A DNA stretch of 24,584 nt from DATBDM01 sp036269915 (GTDB lineage Bacteria > Actinomycetota > Thermoleophilia > Solirubrobacterales > Solirubrobacteraceae), in the NCBI GenBank assembly GCA_036269915.1, contig DATBDM010000153.1, forward strand, positions 1-24,584. The letters are read 5' to 3'. The translations under genes and the position numbers were made by a program. The notes under the pieces were generated by a model, which was not told the DNA's origin, did not search any database, and worked only from the letters and a program-made list of their open reading frames with translations. Positions 7,490 through 14,843 of the stretch are shown in pieces. Within the stretch, counting starts at the first letter, position 1, and every line of letters starts with the position of its first letter.

Positions 7490-7515
7490 TGCGGCGGGCC
7501 GAAGTGCCCGCCGCA
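7490..7515 (+). terminator. Terminator hairpin after the cold-shock gene
   Basis: Perfect 10-bp arms TGCGGCGGGC / GCCCGCCGCA flank the 6-nt loop CGAAGT, starting 10 nt after the stop codon. There is no U tract, as is usual for GC-rich actinobacterial terminators. Confidence 0.7.
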
Positions 7516-7554
7516 CCGCAACCACGACCGCCTCATCGTGTTCAATGGCGGCGT

Positions 7555-8235
7555 ATGCAGTACCTTCCCCGCCCCCTCGTCGTCGCCTCGGCGACCCTCT
7601 TCGCGGCGCTCGCCATCGCCGGATCGGCGCAGGCCCGCGTGCTCGAGGTGGGCACCGCGAAGGGCGATCAGTCGCCCAGCTGCCCCGACAGCCCGTGCCT
7701 CGCGGTCTCGCGCACGACGGGCTACCAGACGCAGTTCGCCAGCAAGACCGGCACCTACAAGGCCCCCGCCGACGGGCGCATCGTCGCCTGGACCGTCGAC
7801 CTGGGAGGCCCCAACGGCCGCCAGGTGGCGTTCTTCGACCAGGCGTTCGGCAAGGCCTCGGCCGGGATCACGATCCTGCGCCGCGGCAAGAAGAAGCTCC
7901 AGCGCTTCAACGTCGGTCAGAGCCCCGTCGTGCAGCTCGAGCCGTATCTGGGCCAGACCGTCCAGTTCCCGCTCGCGACCTCGCTCGCGGTCCGCAAGGG
8001 CGACATCGTCGCGCTCACGGTCCCGACCTGGGCGCCCGTGCTGACCCAGCTGCTGAGCGACGGGAGCACCTGGCTCGCCAGCCGGCCCAAGGGCGGCTGC
8101 GACAACACCGACACGCAGACGGCCCACGTCAAGACCGGTCCGACGCGCTACCGCTGCAAGTACACGGCGCGGCTGACCTACTCGGCCACGCTGGTCACCA
8201 ACCCGGTTCCGACGGCGAACGCGAGCCGCCGCTAG
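7555..8235 (+). CDS. Secreted protein of unknown function
   Basis: 226 residues. A Sec signal peptide is clear: a basic start (MQYLPRP), a hydrophobic core and a likely cut after GSAQA (residue 26). The mature part has paired cysteines in SCPDSPC, a middle region rich in beta-type sequence (GRIVAWTVDLGGPNGRQVAF), LAVRKGDIVALTVPTWAPVL, and two more cysteines near the end (GGCDNTDTQ, YRCKYTARLTYSA). I recall similar secreted proteins in Solirubrobacterales genomes, annotated only as hypothetical, but cannot check that here. It is probably a beta-sandwich exported protein with two disulfides. TTCAAT lies 8 nt before the ATG, a weak version of the leaderless pattern. Its stop is only 4 nt from the stop of the converging c-di-GMP gene. 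Confidence 0.7.
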   Translation: MQYLPRPLVVASATLFAALAIAGSAQARVLEVGTAKGDQSPSCPDSPCLAVSRTTGYQTQFASKTGTYKAPADGRIVAWTVDLGGPNGRQVAFFDQAFGKASAGITILRRGKKKLQRFNVGQSPVVQLEPYLGQTVQFPLATSLAVRKGDIVALTVPTWAPVLTQLLSDGSTWLASRPKGGCDNTDTQTAHVKTGPTRYRCKYTARLTYSATLVTNPVPTANASRR

Positions 8236-8239
8236 CGGC

Positions 8240-10282
8240 TCAGCGGCCGCGGCGCCGCCGCGGCGGCGGCGCGGCGGGACGGCGGATCGGCAGGCTGACG
8301 CCCCGCGCCCGGTCGGGCACCGCCGGCGGCGCCTGGCCGAGGAGATCCAGCAGCGCGTCGACGACGTCCGGGTCGAACTGCGCGCGGACGCCGCGCTTGA
8401 GCTCGGCGATCGCCGCGTCGCGGTCGAGCGCCGGGCGGTAGGGCCGGTCGGTCACCATCGCCTTGTAGGCGTCGCAGGCGAGGATGATCCGGGAGCCGAT
8501 CGGGATGTTGCGGGCCACGAGCCCGTCGGGGTAGCCCGTGCCGTCCCAGTGCTCGTGCTCGTGGCGGACGATCGGCGCGATCGCGACCAGCTGGGGGATG
8601 CGCAGGAGCACGCGCTCGCCTGCGATCGGGTGCTCGGCCATGACCGCCCACTCCTCGGGGGTGAGCGGGCCCGCCTTGTGGAGGATCTCGTGGGGCACGG
8701 CCAGCTTGCCGACGTCGTGCAGCAGCGCGGCGTCGGCGATCCGCTCGACCTGCTCGGACGCGAGCCCCAGGATCATCGCCACGCCGCGGGAGAGGTGCAC
8801 GACCTCGTCGGTGTGCGCGTGGGTGTACGCGTCGCGCTCCTCGATCGCGGCCGCGAGCGCCTGCACGGCCGCGGGGGAGCCCGACTCCGCGTGCAGGATC
8901 GCCAGCTCGCGCTCGACGTCGGCGTTGGCGACGGCGACCCGGCCCTTGCCGGTGCGCTTGGCCAGCAGGAGCGCCCGGTCGGCGTGCTCGAGGAGATCGT
9001 CGGCGTCCAGCGGCTCGCGCCAGGCGGCGACGCCGATCGAGCACGCGCCGGCCAGCTGCATGTCGGGCACCGCGGCCATCCGCTCGCCGATCGCGTCGCG
9101 GACCCGCTCGGCGAGCGCGGTCGCGACGTCCTCCTCGCTGCCGGGCAGCAGCAGCACGAACTCGTCGCCGCCGTACCGGGCGACCTGGTCGTAGGGGCGC
9201 AGCTGCTGCTGGAGCGCCGCCGCGACGCTGCGCAGCAGGTCGTCGCCGGCCTGGTGGCCGCGGACGTCGTTGACGCGCTTGAAGTCATCGAGGTCGACGA
9301 TCGCGCAGGTGAGGTGTGTCCCGTCGCGCTGGGCGCGGGCGATCTCCTCGCGCAGGCGGACCTGCATGGCGCCGTGGTTGAGCAGCCCGGTCAGCGCGTC
9401 GGTCCGCGCGGCGTGCTGCACCTGCGCGTAGGTCTCGGCGTTGTGACAGGCGAAGGTGGCGAGGTCGGCGATCGCGACCAGCGTGCGGCGGTCGTCGTCG
9501 GTGATGCGGTGGGGCGCCTCCCAGGCGACCGACAGCGCGCCCCGGGTCTCGCCGTTCCAGTCCATCGGGACCGCGAGCGCCGAGGTGTACTGGGGCAGCA
9601 TGTGGCCGGGAAGCACGACGTCGCGGGCGAAGTCCTCGGTGGCGAAGGTCTCGCCGCGCGCGACGGCCACCCCGGCGACGCCCTCGCCGCGGCCCAGCTC
9701 GAGGCCGTGCCAGGCGTCTGGTACGCCGTGGCCCGCGGTGGCGACGAGCCTCCCGGCCTCGTCGGCCAGGTAGACGCCGGCCATGTCTGTGCCGAGTGCG
9801 AGCGCGACCTCACGGGCCAGCGTGCGCAGCACCTCCTGCAGCTCGAGCGAGGCGTTGAGGGCGCGCGCGGCGCGCACCAGCGCGTGGTCGTGGGCGCTGC
9901 CCGCACCGAGCCGCTGCTCGGCGTCCAGCCGCGCGAGGCCGGCGGCGGCGACGTCGGCGAGCGCGCGCGCGAGCTCGAGCGCCTCCGGGTCCGGGTCGGC
10001 GTGGCCGACCGCGACGTGGTGGACCGCGTCCTCCCAGGTCAGCGGCAGCCGCACCCCCGAGCCGTCGGGCACGGGGGCGTCGAGGATCTGCACGGGGCCC
10101 TCGAGGGTCTTCTCGAGCGCGCGCGTCAGCGCAGCGAGCAGCTCAGCACGAGACGTCGCCTGCGCGGCGATGCGGGCGAGGGGTCGGAGCTGGAAGGCCG
10201 GATCGAGGCCGGCAGGGGGCTGGAACTGATCGGGGACGGGGGAGCCTTCCCAAAGCGGGGGAGTCCCTCCATTCATCGGCAC
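8240..10282 (-). CDS. GAF-GGDEF-HD-GYP cyclic-di-GMP turnover protein
   Basis: 680 residues, cytoplasmic, no membrane segment. A degenerate GAF-like region (about 35-120) and a clearer GAF domain (about 130-285) precede a GGDEF diguanylate cyclase (about 293-450) with intact GGDEF (371-375) and the inhibitory I-site RPYD (362-365), five residues upstream as usual. The C-terminal HD-GYP phosphodiesterase (about 470-655) has ALLHDVGKLAVP (519-530), HPIAGERVL and HEHEHWDGTGYPDG (574-587). Both catalytic halves look active, so it can make and degrade c-di-GMP; which dominates probably depends on the GAF input. The tail is Pro/Arg-rich. GTG at 10282 or ATG at 10276 are both possible starts. It is the last gene of the zinc ribbon-lipoprotein operon, 18 nt after the lipoprotein stop. 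Confidence 0.93.
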   Translation of the reverse strand: MPMNGGTPPLWEGSPVPDQFQPPAGLDPAFQLRPLARIAAQATSRAELLAALTRALEKTLEGPVQILDAPVPDGSGVRLPLTWEDAVHHVAVGHADPDPEALELARALADVAAAGLARLDAEQRLGAGSAHDHALVRAARALNASLELQEVLRTLAREVALALGTDMAGVYLADEAGRLVATAGHGVPDAWHGLELGRGEGVAGVAVARGETFATEDFARDVVLPGHMLPQYTSALAVPMDWNGETRGALSVAWEAPHRITDDDRRTLVAIADLATFACHNAETYAQVQHAARTDALTGLLNHGAMQVRLREEIARAQRDGTHLTCAIVDLDDFKRVNDVRGHQAGDDLLRSVAAALQQQLRPYDQVARYGGDEFVLLLPGSEEDVATALAERVRDAIGERMAAVPDMQLAGACSIGVAAWREPLDADDLLEHADRALLLAKRTGKGRVAVANADVERELAILHAESGSPAAVQALAAAIEERDAYTHAHTDEVVHLSRGVAMILGLASEQVERIADAALLHDVGKLAVPHEILHKAGPLTPEEWAVMAEHPIAGERVLLRIPQLVAIAPIVRHEHEHWDGTGYPDGLVARNIPIGSRIILACDAYKAMVTDRPYRPALDRDAAIAELKRGVRAQFDPDVVDALLDLLGQAPPAVPDRARGVSLPIRRPAAPPPRRRRGR

Positions 10283-10300
10283 GCCGCAGGCGCGCCTTGA

Positions 10301-10780
10301 TCAGCAGGCGCCCGGATTTTGGGCGCAGAAGCTCTCGTACTTCGAGCCGCTGGAGCCGGCCGGCGGGGCGGCGGTGCCGCCCGCGGCGGTGGCTGTGCCA
10401 TCGCTCGAGGCGCCGCCGGTCCCACCGCCCGTGCCGGTGGTGGCGCTCGAGGAGGTGCCGCCCGTGCCCGTGCTCGTCGCGCTCGTCCCGGTCGCCGCGG
10501 TCGCACCGGCGGTGCCGGTCGTCCCGGTCGACCCGGTGGCGCTCGGCGTCGCGGTCGCGGCGGCCGACGGCGTCGGCGTCGCGGTCGCGGTCCCGGTGGC
10601 GCTCGCGCCGGTGCCCGAGGTGCCGGAGGCGGTCCCGGCGCCCGCCGGCGCGGCGCCGTTCGGGATCGTCACCGTGACCGGCGGTCCTGGGACCTCCGGC
10701 GCGATCGGCTCGCCTCCGCCGCAGCCTGCCAGCACGGCCGTGCCGAGCAGCAGACCGAGCAGGCTGAGGCGCACGCCCAC
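10301..10780 (-). CDS. Putative lipoprotein with low-complexity linker and Cys-containing C-terminus
   Basis: About 159 residues from the GTG at 10778-10780, 5 nt after the zinc ribbon stop (a GTG two codons later is also possible). The N-terminus VGVRLSLLGLLLGTAVLAGC is a lipoprotein signal with lipobox LAGC at residue 20. After GGGEPIAPEVPGPP comes about 110 residues composed almost only of Ala, Thr, Gly and Ser, a flexible cell-wall spanning linker, ending in the ordered motif KYESFCAQNPGAC. The DNA under the linker has internal repeats (GGCGTCGCGGTCGCGG occurs twice near 10546-10590), so its length may vary among strains. Function unknown. Its co-transcription with a c-di-GMP enzyme hints at a surface role, which is inference. 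Confidence 0.65.
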   Translation of the reverse strand: MGVRLSLLGLLLGTAVLAGCGGGEPIAPEVPGPPVTVTIPNGAAPAGAGTASGTSGTGASATGTATATPTPSAAATATPSATGSTGTTGTAGATAATGTSATSTGTGGTSSSATTGTGGGTGGASSDGTATAAGGTAAPPAGSSGSKYESFCAQNPGAC

Positions 10781-10785
10781 CGCGC

Positions 10786-11055
10786 TCAGCGCGGAAGGGC
10801 GGACATCCGGCGGCCGCATGTGGGGCAGTCGTTGAGGTCCTTCTGCGCAGGCTGGTCGCACCAGTTGCAGAAGCGAAGCGATTCCACGGCCCACGGCAGA
10901 TTGGAGGCCGATGGGGCCAGCGGCAGCACCTTGCCGACGACCTCGAGCTCCTCACCGGTGTCGTGGTCGACGTAGACGCGGTCGGGCTCGGCCTCGAGCA
11001 GCGTCTCTCGGCCGGTCGACGGCGCACGCAGGCGATACAGCTGTCTGCGGATCAT
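10786..11055 (-). CDS. Small zinc ribbon protein
   Basis: 89 residues. A beta-rich N-terminal half (RRQLYRLRAPSTGRETLLEAEPDRVYVDHDTGEELEVVGKV) precedes a C-terminal four-cysteine knuckle, FCNWCDQPAQKDLNDCPTC, with CxxC-x10-CxxC spacing that should bind one zinc. The fold is treble-clef/ribbon-like and could bind nucleic acid or a protein; I do not recognise a named family. ATG at 11055 follows TAAGGT by 9 nt, a leaderless arrangement. First gene of the three-gene minus-strand operon ending in the c-di-GMP enzyme; divergent from the glycosyltransferase across 56 nt. Confidence 0.75.
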   Translation of the reverse strand: MIRRQLYRLRAPSTGRETLLEAEPDRVYVDHDTGEELEVVGKVLPLAPSASNLPWAVESLRFCNWCDQPAQKDLNDCPTCGRRMSALPR

Positions 11056-11064
11056 CGACGCGGG

Positions 11065-11102
11065 ACCTTAGCAAGCGCCCCGGCGCCTCATGCCCCTAGG
11101 CT
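11065..11102. promoter_or_regulatory. Divergent leaderless promoters packed in 56 nt
   Basis: On the minus strand TAAGGT (11065-11070) ends 9 nt before the zinc ribbon ATG. On the plus strand TAGGCT (11097-11102) ends 9 nt before the glycosyltransferase ATG. Neither gene has a Shine-Dalgarno sequence. The two polymerase sites overlap in their -35 regions, so they are likely to exclude each other. Confidence 0.45.
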
Positions 11103-11111
11103 TGCGCGCGG

Positions 11112-12641
11112 ATGCGCGTCCTCATCTTCCACGGCTACCTGCTCCAGGGCACGGGCTCCAACGTCTACAACGCCGAGCTGGGCGCCGCGTTCGCGCGTGC
11201 CGGGCACGAAGTGCACCTACTCAGCCAGGATCGCGCCCCGCTCGCGCTCGACTGGGTCGACGCCGCGGGCGACTGGGACACCGGGGCGCTCGATGTCGAG
11301 GTGCGCCGGGAGCCGCCGCGGGCGACCGTGTACCGGCCCGACATCGGGGGCGTGCTGCCGCTCTACGTCGCCGATCGCTACGAGGGCGTCGAGGCGCGGC
11401 CGTTCCCCGAGCTCTCCGAGGTCGAGGTCGAGGCCTACGTTGAGCGCAACGTGGCCGCGGTGCGCGACGTCGTCGCCCGGGCGCGGCCCGGCGTCGCGCT
11501 CGCCAACCACCTCGTGATGGGCCCGGCGATCCTCGCCCGCGCGCTGGCGGGCACCGGTATCCCGTACGCAGTGAAGGTCCACGGCAGCGCGCTCGAGTAC
11601 GTGGTCAAGCCGTATCCGCGCTTCCTTGCCTACGCGCGCGAGGGCATCGCGGGCGCGCGCGGGGTGCTCGTCGGCTCGCGCCACACCGCCGAGAGCCTGT
11701 GGGCGGCGATGGACGATCCCGACCTGCCGGCCCGCACGCGGCTCGGGCCGCCGGGCGTCGACGTCGAGCGCTTCGAGCCGCGCGAGCCCGACGCGGCGCG
11801 CGCGGGGCTGGCGGCGCTGCGCGAGCGGCTCGCGGCGACCGTGGACGCCGAGGGCGGCGATGACGCCTTCGCCCGCACGGTCGGCGAGGCCGCCGCGGCG
11901 CTGGCGCAGGTGGGGGAGGGCGAGCGTCTCGTCGTCTACGTGGGCAAGCTGATCGGCTCCAAGGGCGTCGAGCTGCTGCTGGCCGCCTGGCCGCTCGTGC
12001 GCGCGCGGGTGCCCGACGCCCGGCTGCTGGTCGTCGGTTTCGGCGCCTTCCGGCCGGGGCTGGAGGAGCTGGCGTCGGCCTTGTCGCGCGGCGACCTCGA
12101 GGCCGCTCGCGCCACGCGCTCGGAGAGCGGCGCCGAACTGCCGTGGCTCGCCGCGTTCCTCGACCGCCTCGGCGAGGGCGGGGCGGAGGCGTACGCGGAC
12201 GCGGCGCGCGGCATCGACTCCTCGATCTCCTGGACCGGCCGCCTCGACCACCACGAGCTGGCCGACGTGCTGCCCGCCGCGGAGGCGATGGCGGTCACGA
12301 GCACCTTCCCGGAGGCGTTCGGGATGGTCGCCGCCGAAGGCGCCGCGTGCGGGACGCTGCCGGTCGTCGCCGCGCACTCGGGGCTCGTCGAGGTCGCGCG
12401 CACGCTCGCCGCCGCGACCCCCGAGCCGGCGCGCCCGTGGCTGACCTTCGAGGTGGGACCCGGCGCGGTCGAGGAGCTCGCGGGCGCCCTGATCGCCTGG
12501 ATGCAGGCCGATCGGGAGCTGCGCGCGCAGACCCGGTCGGGCATGGTCGCGGCGACGCGCGAGCGCTACTCGTGGGACGGCGTCGCGCGCACCGTGATCG
12601 CCGCTGCGCGGGGCGATCTGGACGCATTGCCCGAGCCGTAG
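11112..12641 (+). CDS. GT4-family glycosyltransferase
   Basis: 509 residues, a GT-B fold retaining glycosyltransferase. The N-terminal acceptor domain begins MRVLIFHGYLLQGTGSNVYNAE, with the glycine-rich loop that contacts substrate, and includes IPYAVKVHGSALEY. The C-terminal nucleotide-sugar domain has VYVGKLIGSKGVELLLAAW (about 275-293) and the EX7E motif TFPEAFGMVAAEGAACG (E401, E409). The protein is about 100 residues longer than simple GT4 enzymes; the extra lies in an insertion around 225-270 and another around 320-360 (ARATRSESGAELPWLAAFLD). Donor and acceptor cannot be assigned. No neighbouring polysaccharide genes are seen, so a role in glycolipid or compatible-solute glycosylation is equally open. 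The ATG at 11112 is 9 nt after TAGGCT. Confidence 0.88.
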   Translation: MRVLIFHGYLLQGTGSNVYNAELGAAFARAGHEVHLLSQDRAPLALDWVDAAGDWDTGALDVEVRREPPRATVYRPDIGGVLPLYVADRYEGVEARPFPELSEVEVEAYVERNVAAVRDVVARARPGVALANHLVMGPAILARALAGTGIPYAVKVHGSALEYVVKPYPRFLAYAREGIAGARGVLVGSRHTAESLWAAMDDPDLPARTRLGPPGVDVERFEPREPDAARAGLAALRERLAATVDAEGGDDAFARTVGEAAAALAQVGEGERLVVYVGKLIGSKGVELLLAAWPLVRARVPDARLLVVGFGAFRPGLEELASALSRGDLEAARATRSESGAELPWLAAFLDRLGEGGAEAYADAARGIDSSISWTGRLDHHELADVLPAAEAMAVTSTFPEAFGMVAAEGAACGTLPVVAAHSGLVEVARTLAAATPEPARPWLTFEVGPGAVEELAGALIAWMQADRELRAQTRSGMVAATRERYSWDGVARTVIAAARGDLDALPEP

Positions 12642-12685
12642 GTGGCATGCGGCGCTTGAGGCTCGCGTGCCGCCCGGTCAGGCAT

Positions 12686-12691
12686 TAGGAT
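12686..12691 (+). promoter_or_regulatory. Candidate -10 for a leaderless cytochrome c-cupredoxin mRNA
   Basis: TAGGAT ends 8 nt before the ATG at 12700, with only CCGCCGCC between and no Shine-Dalgarno sequence. An imperfect hairpin of GGTGGCA with TGCCGCC around 12641-12676 may terminate the upstream glycosyltransferase transcript. Confidence 0.4.
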
Positions 12692-12699
12692 CCGCCGCC

Positions 12700-13479
12700 A
12701 TGGAGAGAGGTGGCGCGGGCAACGCGCTGGAGGCCGTGTCGCTGCGCGGCCTCTTTGCGCTCGGTGGGTGCGTCGCGGTCGCGGCCGTGGCGTCGGGCTG
12801 CGGCGCGGGCGCGAGCTCGCACGCGAACCTGCTCAACGGCAAGAAGATGTTCGTCAGCCGCTGCGGGGCGTGCCACACGCTCGCACGCGCGGGGACGAAG
12901 GGCGTGACCGGCCCGAACCTCGACTTCGCGTTCGCCCAGGCGCGCCGCGACGGCGAGAAGAGCTCGACCTTCGAGGGCATGGTCCGCGGGCAGATCCGCT
13001 ACCCCGCCCGCGAGCCGCAGCACGACCCGGTGACGGGCAAGGAGCTGACGAAGATGCCCGCCGACCTGGTCACGGGCCAGGCGGTCACCGACGTCGCCGC
13101 CTACGTCGGCACGGTCGCCGGCGCGCCGGGCAAGGACACGGGCGCACTCGCCTCGGTCGGCGTCGCCAAGGCGCAGGGCACCGCCAAGGAGGCCAACGGG
13201 ACCGTCTCGATCCCCGCGGACCCGAACGGCGGCCTCTCCTACAAGTACGCCAACGCGACCGCGAACGCGGGCAAGGTCACGCTCGACTCCAAGAACGACG
13301 CCCAGATCGGCCACGACATCGCGATCGAGGGCAACGGCGTCTCCGCGAAGGGCAAGGTCGTCTCGGGCGGGGGCACGTCGACGCTCACGGCGAACCTGAA
13401 GCCAGGGACCTACACGTTCTTCTGCTCGGTCCCCGGCCATCGCCAGGCCGGCATGCAGGGCAAGCTCGTCGTCAAGTAG
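12700..13479 (+). CDS. Lipoprotein fusing cytochrome c and a type 1 copper (cupredoxin) domain
   Basis: 259 residues. A signal sequence ends in the lipobox VASGC (C34), anchoring the protein outside the membrane. Residues 44-140 form a class I cytochrome c: heme site CGACH (C55, C58, H59) and probable axial Met at KMPAD (M119). After a short linker, residues 165-259 form a plastocyanin-like domain with copper ligands H205 (GHDIAI), C242, H247 (FFCSVPGH) and M252 (AGM). So one polypeptide carries two one-electron centres. It lies next to, but converges on, the caa3 oxidase operon, and is a strong candidate for electron carriage between the quinol-oxidising complex and the oxidase; that role is inference. 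An alternative frame start at 12667 would place the promoter inside the gene and is rejected. Confidence 0.88.
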   Translation: MERGGAGNALEAVSLRGLFALGGCVAVAAVASGCGAGASSHANLLNGKKMFVSRCGACHTLARAGTKGVTGPNLDFAFAQARRDGEKSSTFEGMVRGQIRYPAREPQHDPVTGKELTKMPADLVTGQAVTDVAAYVGTVAGAPGKDTGALASVGVAKAQGTAKEANGTVSIPADPNGGLSYKYANATANAGKVTLDSKNDAQIGHDIAIEGNGVSAKGKVVSGGGTSTLTANLKPGTYTFFCSVPGHRQAGMQGKLVVK

Positions 13480-13572
13480 CGATCACACGGCCGGCAACGG
13501 CGTAGGGTCGGTCGGGGCGAGCGAGGCAATTCTCGATCCTCGGTCCTCTCGAGGTGCGCGCCGGCGGCCACG

Positions 13573-13610
13573 TCGCGAAGGTGCCGGCCAGATGGCCGGC
13601 ACCCTCGCGA
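13573..13610. terminator. Two-way terminator hairpin
   Basis: Arms of 18 nt with a single mismatch, TCGCGAAGGTGCCGGCCA and its near-complement, flank GA between convergent genes. The mismatch is A/C in a plus-strand transcript but a G-U wobble in a minus-strand one, so the fold is stronger for transcription coming from the minus-strand gene. It lies about 95 nt past the cytochrome-cupredoxin stop and 10 nt past the stop of the minus-strand gene. Confidence 0.75.
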
Positions 13611-13619
13611 GCGCTGCGG

Positions 13620-14024
13620 TCAGGCGACGGTCCGGGGCCGGTGCAGCCGGCGCATGCGGACGCTGTTGAGCCCGGCCAGGCCGCCGATGGCCAGCAGGCC
13701 CATGGCGCTGCCGATCGCGATGGCCGTCCAGTCGACGCCCGAATCCGTGTCGACCGTGGCGGTCGGCGCGTCGTGCGTGGGCCGCGGCGTCACGTCGACG
13801 TTGCGCGGGTTGCGGACGGCGTCGCGGGCGTCGGCCGAACGCAGGTCCTGCTTGTGCTGCGCGTTGGCCGCCGCGACGGCGGTCGACGCGTGCATGTCGA
13901 GCTGCTGTGCCTTGGTCGCCGGGGTGGCGGTCGAGGCCGGCGGGTCGAGCGGCTGAGCCTGAGCTGCCGACGCGCCGAGCGCGACGATGGCGAAGGCGGC
14001 AGCCAGTGTGCGGGTGATGCTCAT
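13620..14024 (-). CDS. Small secreted protein with C-terminal membrane anchor
   Basis: 134 residues. A signal peptide with likely cleavage after SAAQA (residue 23) is followed by an Ala/Thr/Pro/Asp-rich, probably disordered segment. A C-terminal hydrophobic helix (about 98-121, WTAIAIGSAMGLLAIGGLAG) ends in a basic tail RMRRLHRPRTVA, which predicts a protein facing outside and anchored by its C-terminus. AGGAG lies 10 nt before the ATG, so unlike many neighbours it has a Shine-Dalgarno leader. I do not recognise a family. A small hairpin (14096-14111) separates it from the oxidase operon ahead of it on the same strand, so it is probably transcribed separately. Confidence 0.7.
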   Translation of the reverse strand: MSITRTLAAAFAIVALGASAAQAQPLDPPASTATPATKAQQLDMHASTAVAAANAQHKQDLRSADARDAVRNPRNVDVTPRPTHDAPTATVDTDSGVDWTAIAIGSAMGLLAIGGLAGLNSVRMRRLHRPRTVA

Positions 14025-14095
14025 GGTGCTGACGCTCCTGACGGATGTGGGGTGAACGCGGTGAGACCACGTTCCCGCCGTCCGCCTACGGCTCG

Positions 14096-14111
14096 GTTGC
14101 AGTTCGGCAAC
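14096..14111 (-). terminator. Short hairpin after the oxidase operon
   Basis: GTTGC and GCAAC flank a 6-nt loop, 24 nt past the stop of the last oxidase-operon gene. With only 5 bp it is a weak terminator candidate and might permit read-through. Confidence 0.3.
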
Positions 14112-14134
14112 AGCGCCGCTGAGAAGCGAAACGC

Positions 14135-14242
14135 CTACAGCGCGCGGACGACCAGCACGATCAGGATCACCGCCGCGAAGAGGGCGATGACGTACAGCAG
14201 AAAGCGGAACGCCTCGCCCTCGGAGCGCAGCGGGTTGATCAC
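14135..14242 (-). CDS. 35-aa single-pass membrane protein at the end of the oxidase operon
   Basis: A 35-codon ORF starts at a GTG (14240-14242) that overlaps the ctaE stop as GTGA and ends at TAG (14135-14137). The product, beginning VINPLRSEGEAFRF, has a short charged N-terminus and a single hydrophobic helix (LLYVIALFAAVILIVLVV) ending in RAL. Overlap with ctaE, good codon composition and a clean transmembrane helix argue that it is translated. Small single-helix accessory subunits (CoxIV- or CtaF-like) are known from several bacterial oxidases, which is the likely role; I cannot match it to a named family. Confidence 0.7.
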   Translation of the reverse strand: MINPLRSEGEAFRFLLYVIALFAAVILIVLVVRAL

Positions 14243-14838
14243 AGGATGTAGACGGTCGTGAAGACGATGATCCACATCACGTCGACGAAGTGCCAGTAGA
14301 TCCCCGGCACCTCGACGCCGCGGTGCTGCTCGGGCGTGAAGTGCCCGCGGAAGGACCGGATGGTCACGAACGCCAGCAGCGTCAGGCCGATGAAGACGTG
14401 CGCGCCGTGCAGGCCGGTCAAGCCGTAGAAGACCGATGCCTGCGCGGAGTCGTGCGGCGAGAAGCCGATGTGGACGTACTCGTTGATCTGGATGAAGAGG
14501 AACGTCAGGCCGAGCAGGAACGTCGTCAGCATCCCGGCCTGCAGCCCGAAGCGGTTGCCCTTGCGCGCGCACACGAGCGCCCAGTGGATCGTGAACGACG
14601 ACGACACCAGGATGCAGGTGTTGACGAACGCCACGAGCTTCGGCAGCTCGTCGCCCCGCGCGGGCCAGTGGTCTCCGCTCACGACCCGGATGAAGAAGTA
14701 GGCCGTGAAGAAGGCCCCGAAGACCATCACCTCGCTGATGATGAAGAGCAGCATGCCGAGCAGCTGCGGCTCCACCCGCGAGGAGTGGTGGGCCTCGGGC
14801 GGCCCGTGGTGCTCTGCGGAGACCGAGGCGGCTTCCAT
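14239..14838 (-). CDS. ctaE: Cytochrome c oxidase subunit III
   Basis: 199 residues with five predicted membrane helices, the normal short bacterial form of subunit III. After a His-rich N-terminus (EHHGPPEAHHSSRVEPQLLG), the first helix has the conserved FIISEVMVFGAFFTAYFF; later motifs are INEYVHIGFS, FYGLTGLHGAHVFIGL and the C-terminal VPGIYWHFVDVMWIIVFTTVYIL. Subunit III stabilises the catalytic core and aids proton uptake. I chose the ATG at 14836-14838, 5 nt after the stop of the USP-like gene; the longer frame upstream would run into that gene. Its stop overlaps the following 35-aa gene. Confidence 0.95.
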   Translation of the reverse strand: MEAASVSAEHHGPPEAHHSSRVEPQLLGMLLFIISEVMVFGAFFTAYFFIRVVSGDHWPARGDELPKLVAFVNTCILVSSSFTIHWALVCARKGNRFGLQAGMLTTFLLGLTFLFIQINEYVHIGFSPHDSAQASVFYGLTGLHGAHVFIGLTLLAFVTIRSFRGHFTPEQHRGVEVPGIYWHFVDVMWIIVFTTVYIL

Positions 14839-14843
14839 GGAGA

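Noticed and set aside
10480..10600. Short direct repeats that might suggest a CRISPR or minisatellite
   Set aside because: They encode the low-complexity lipoprotein linker; the units are irregular and have no spacers.
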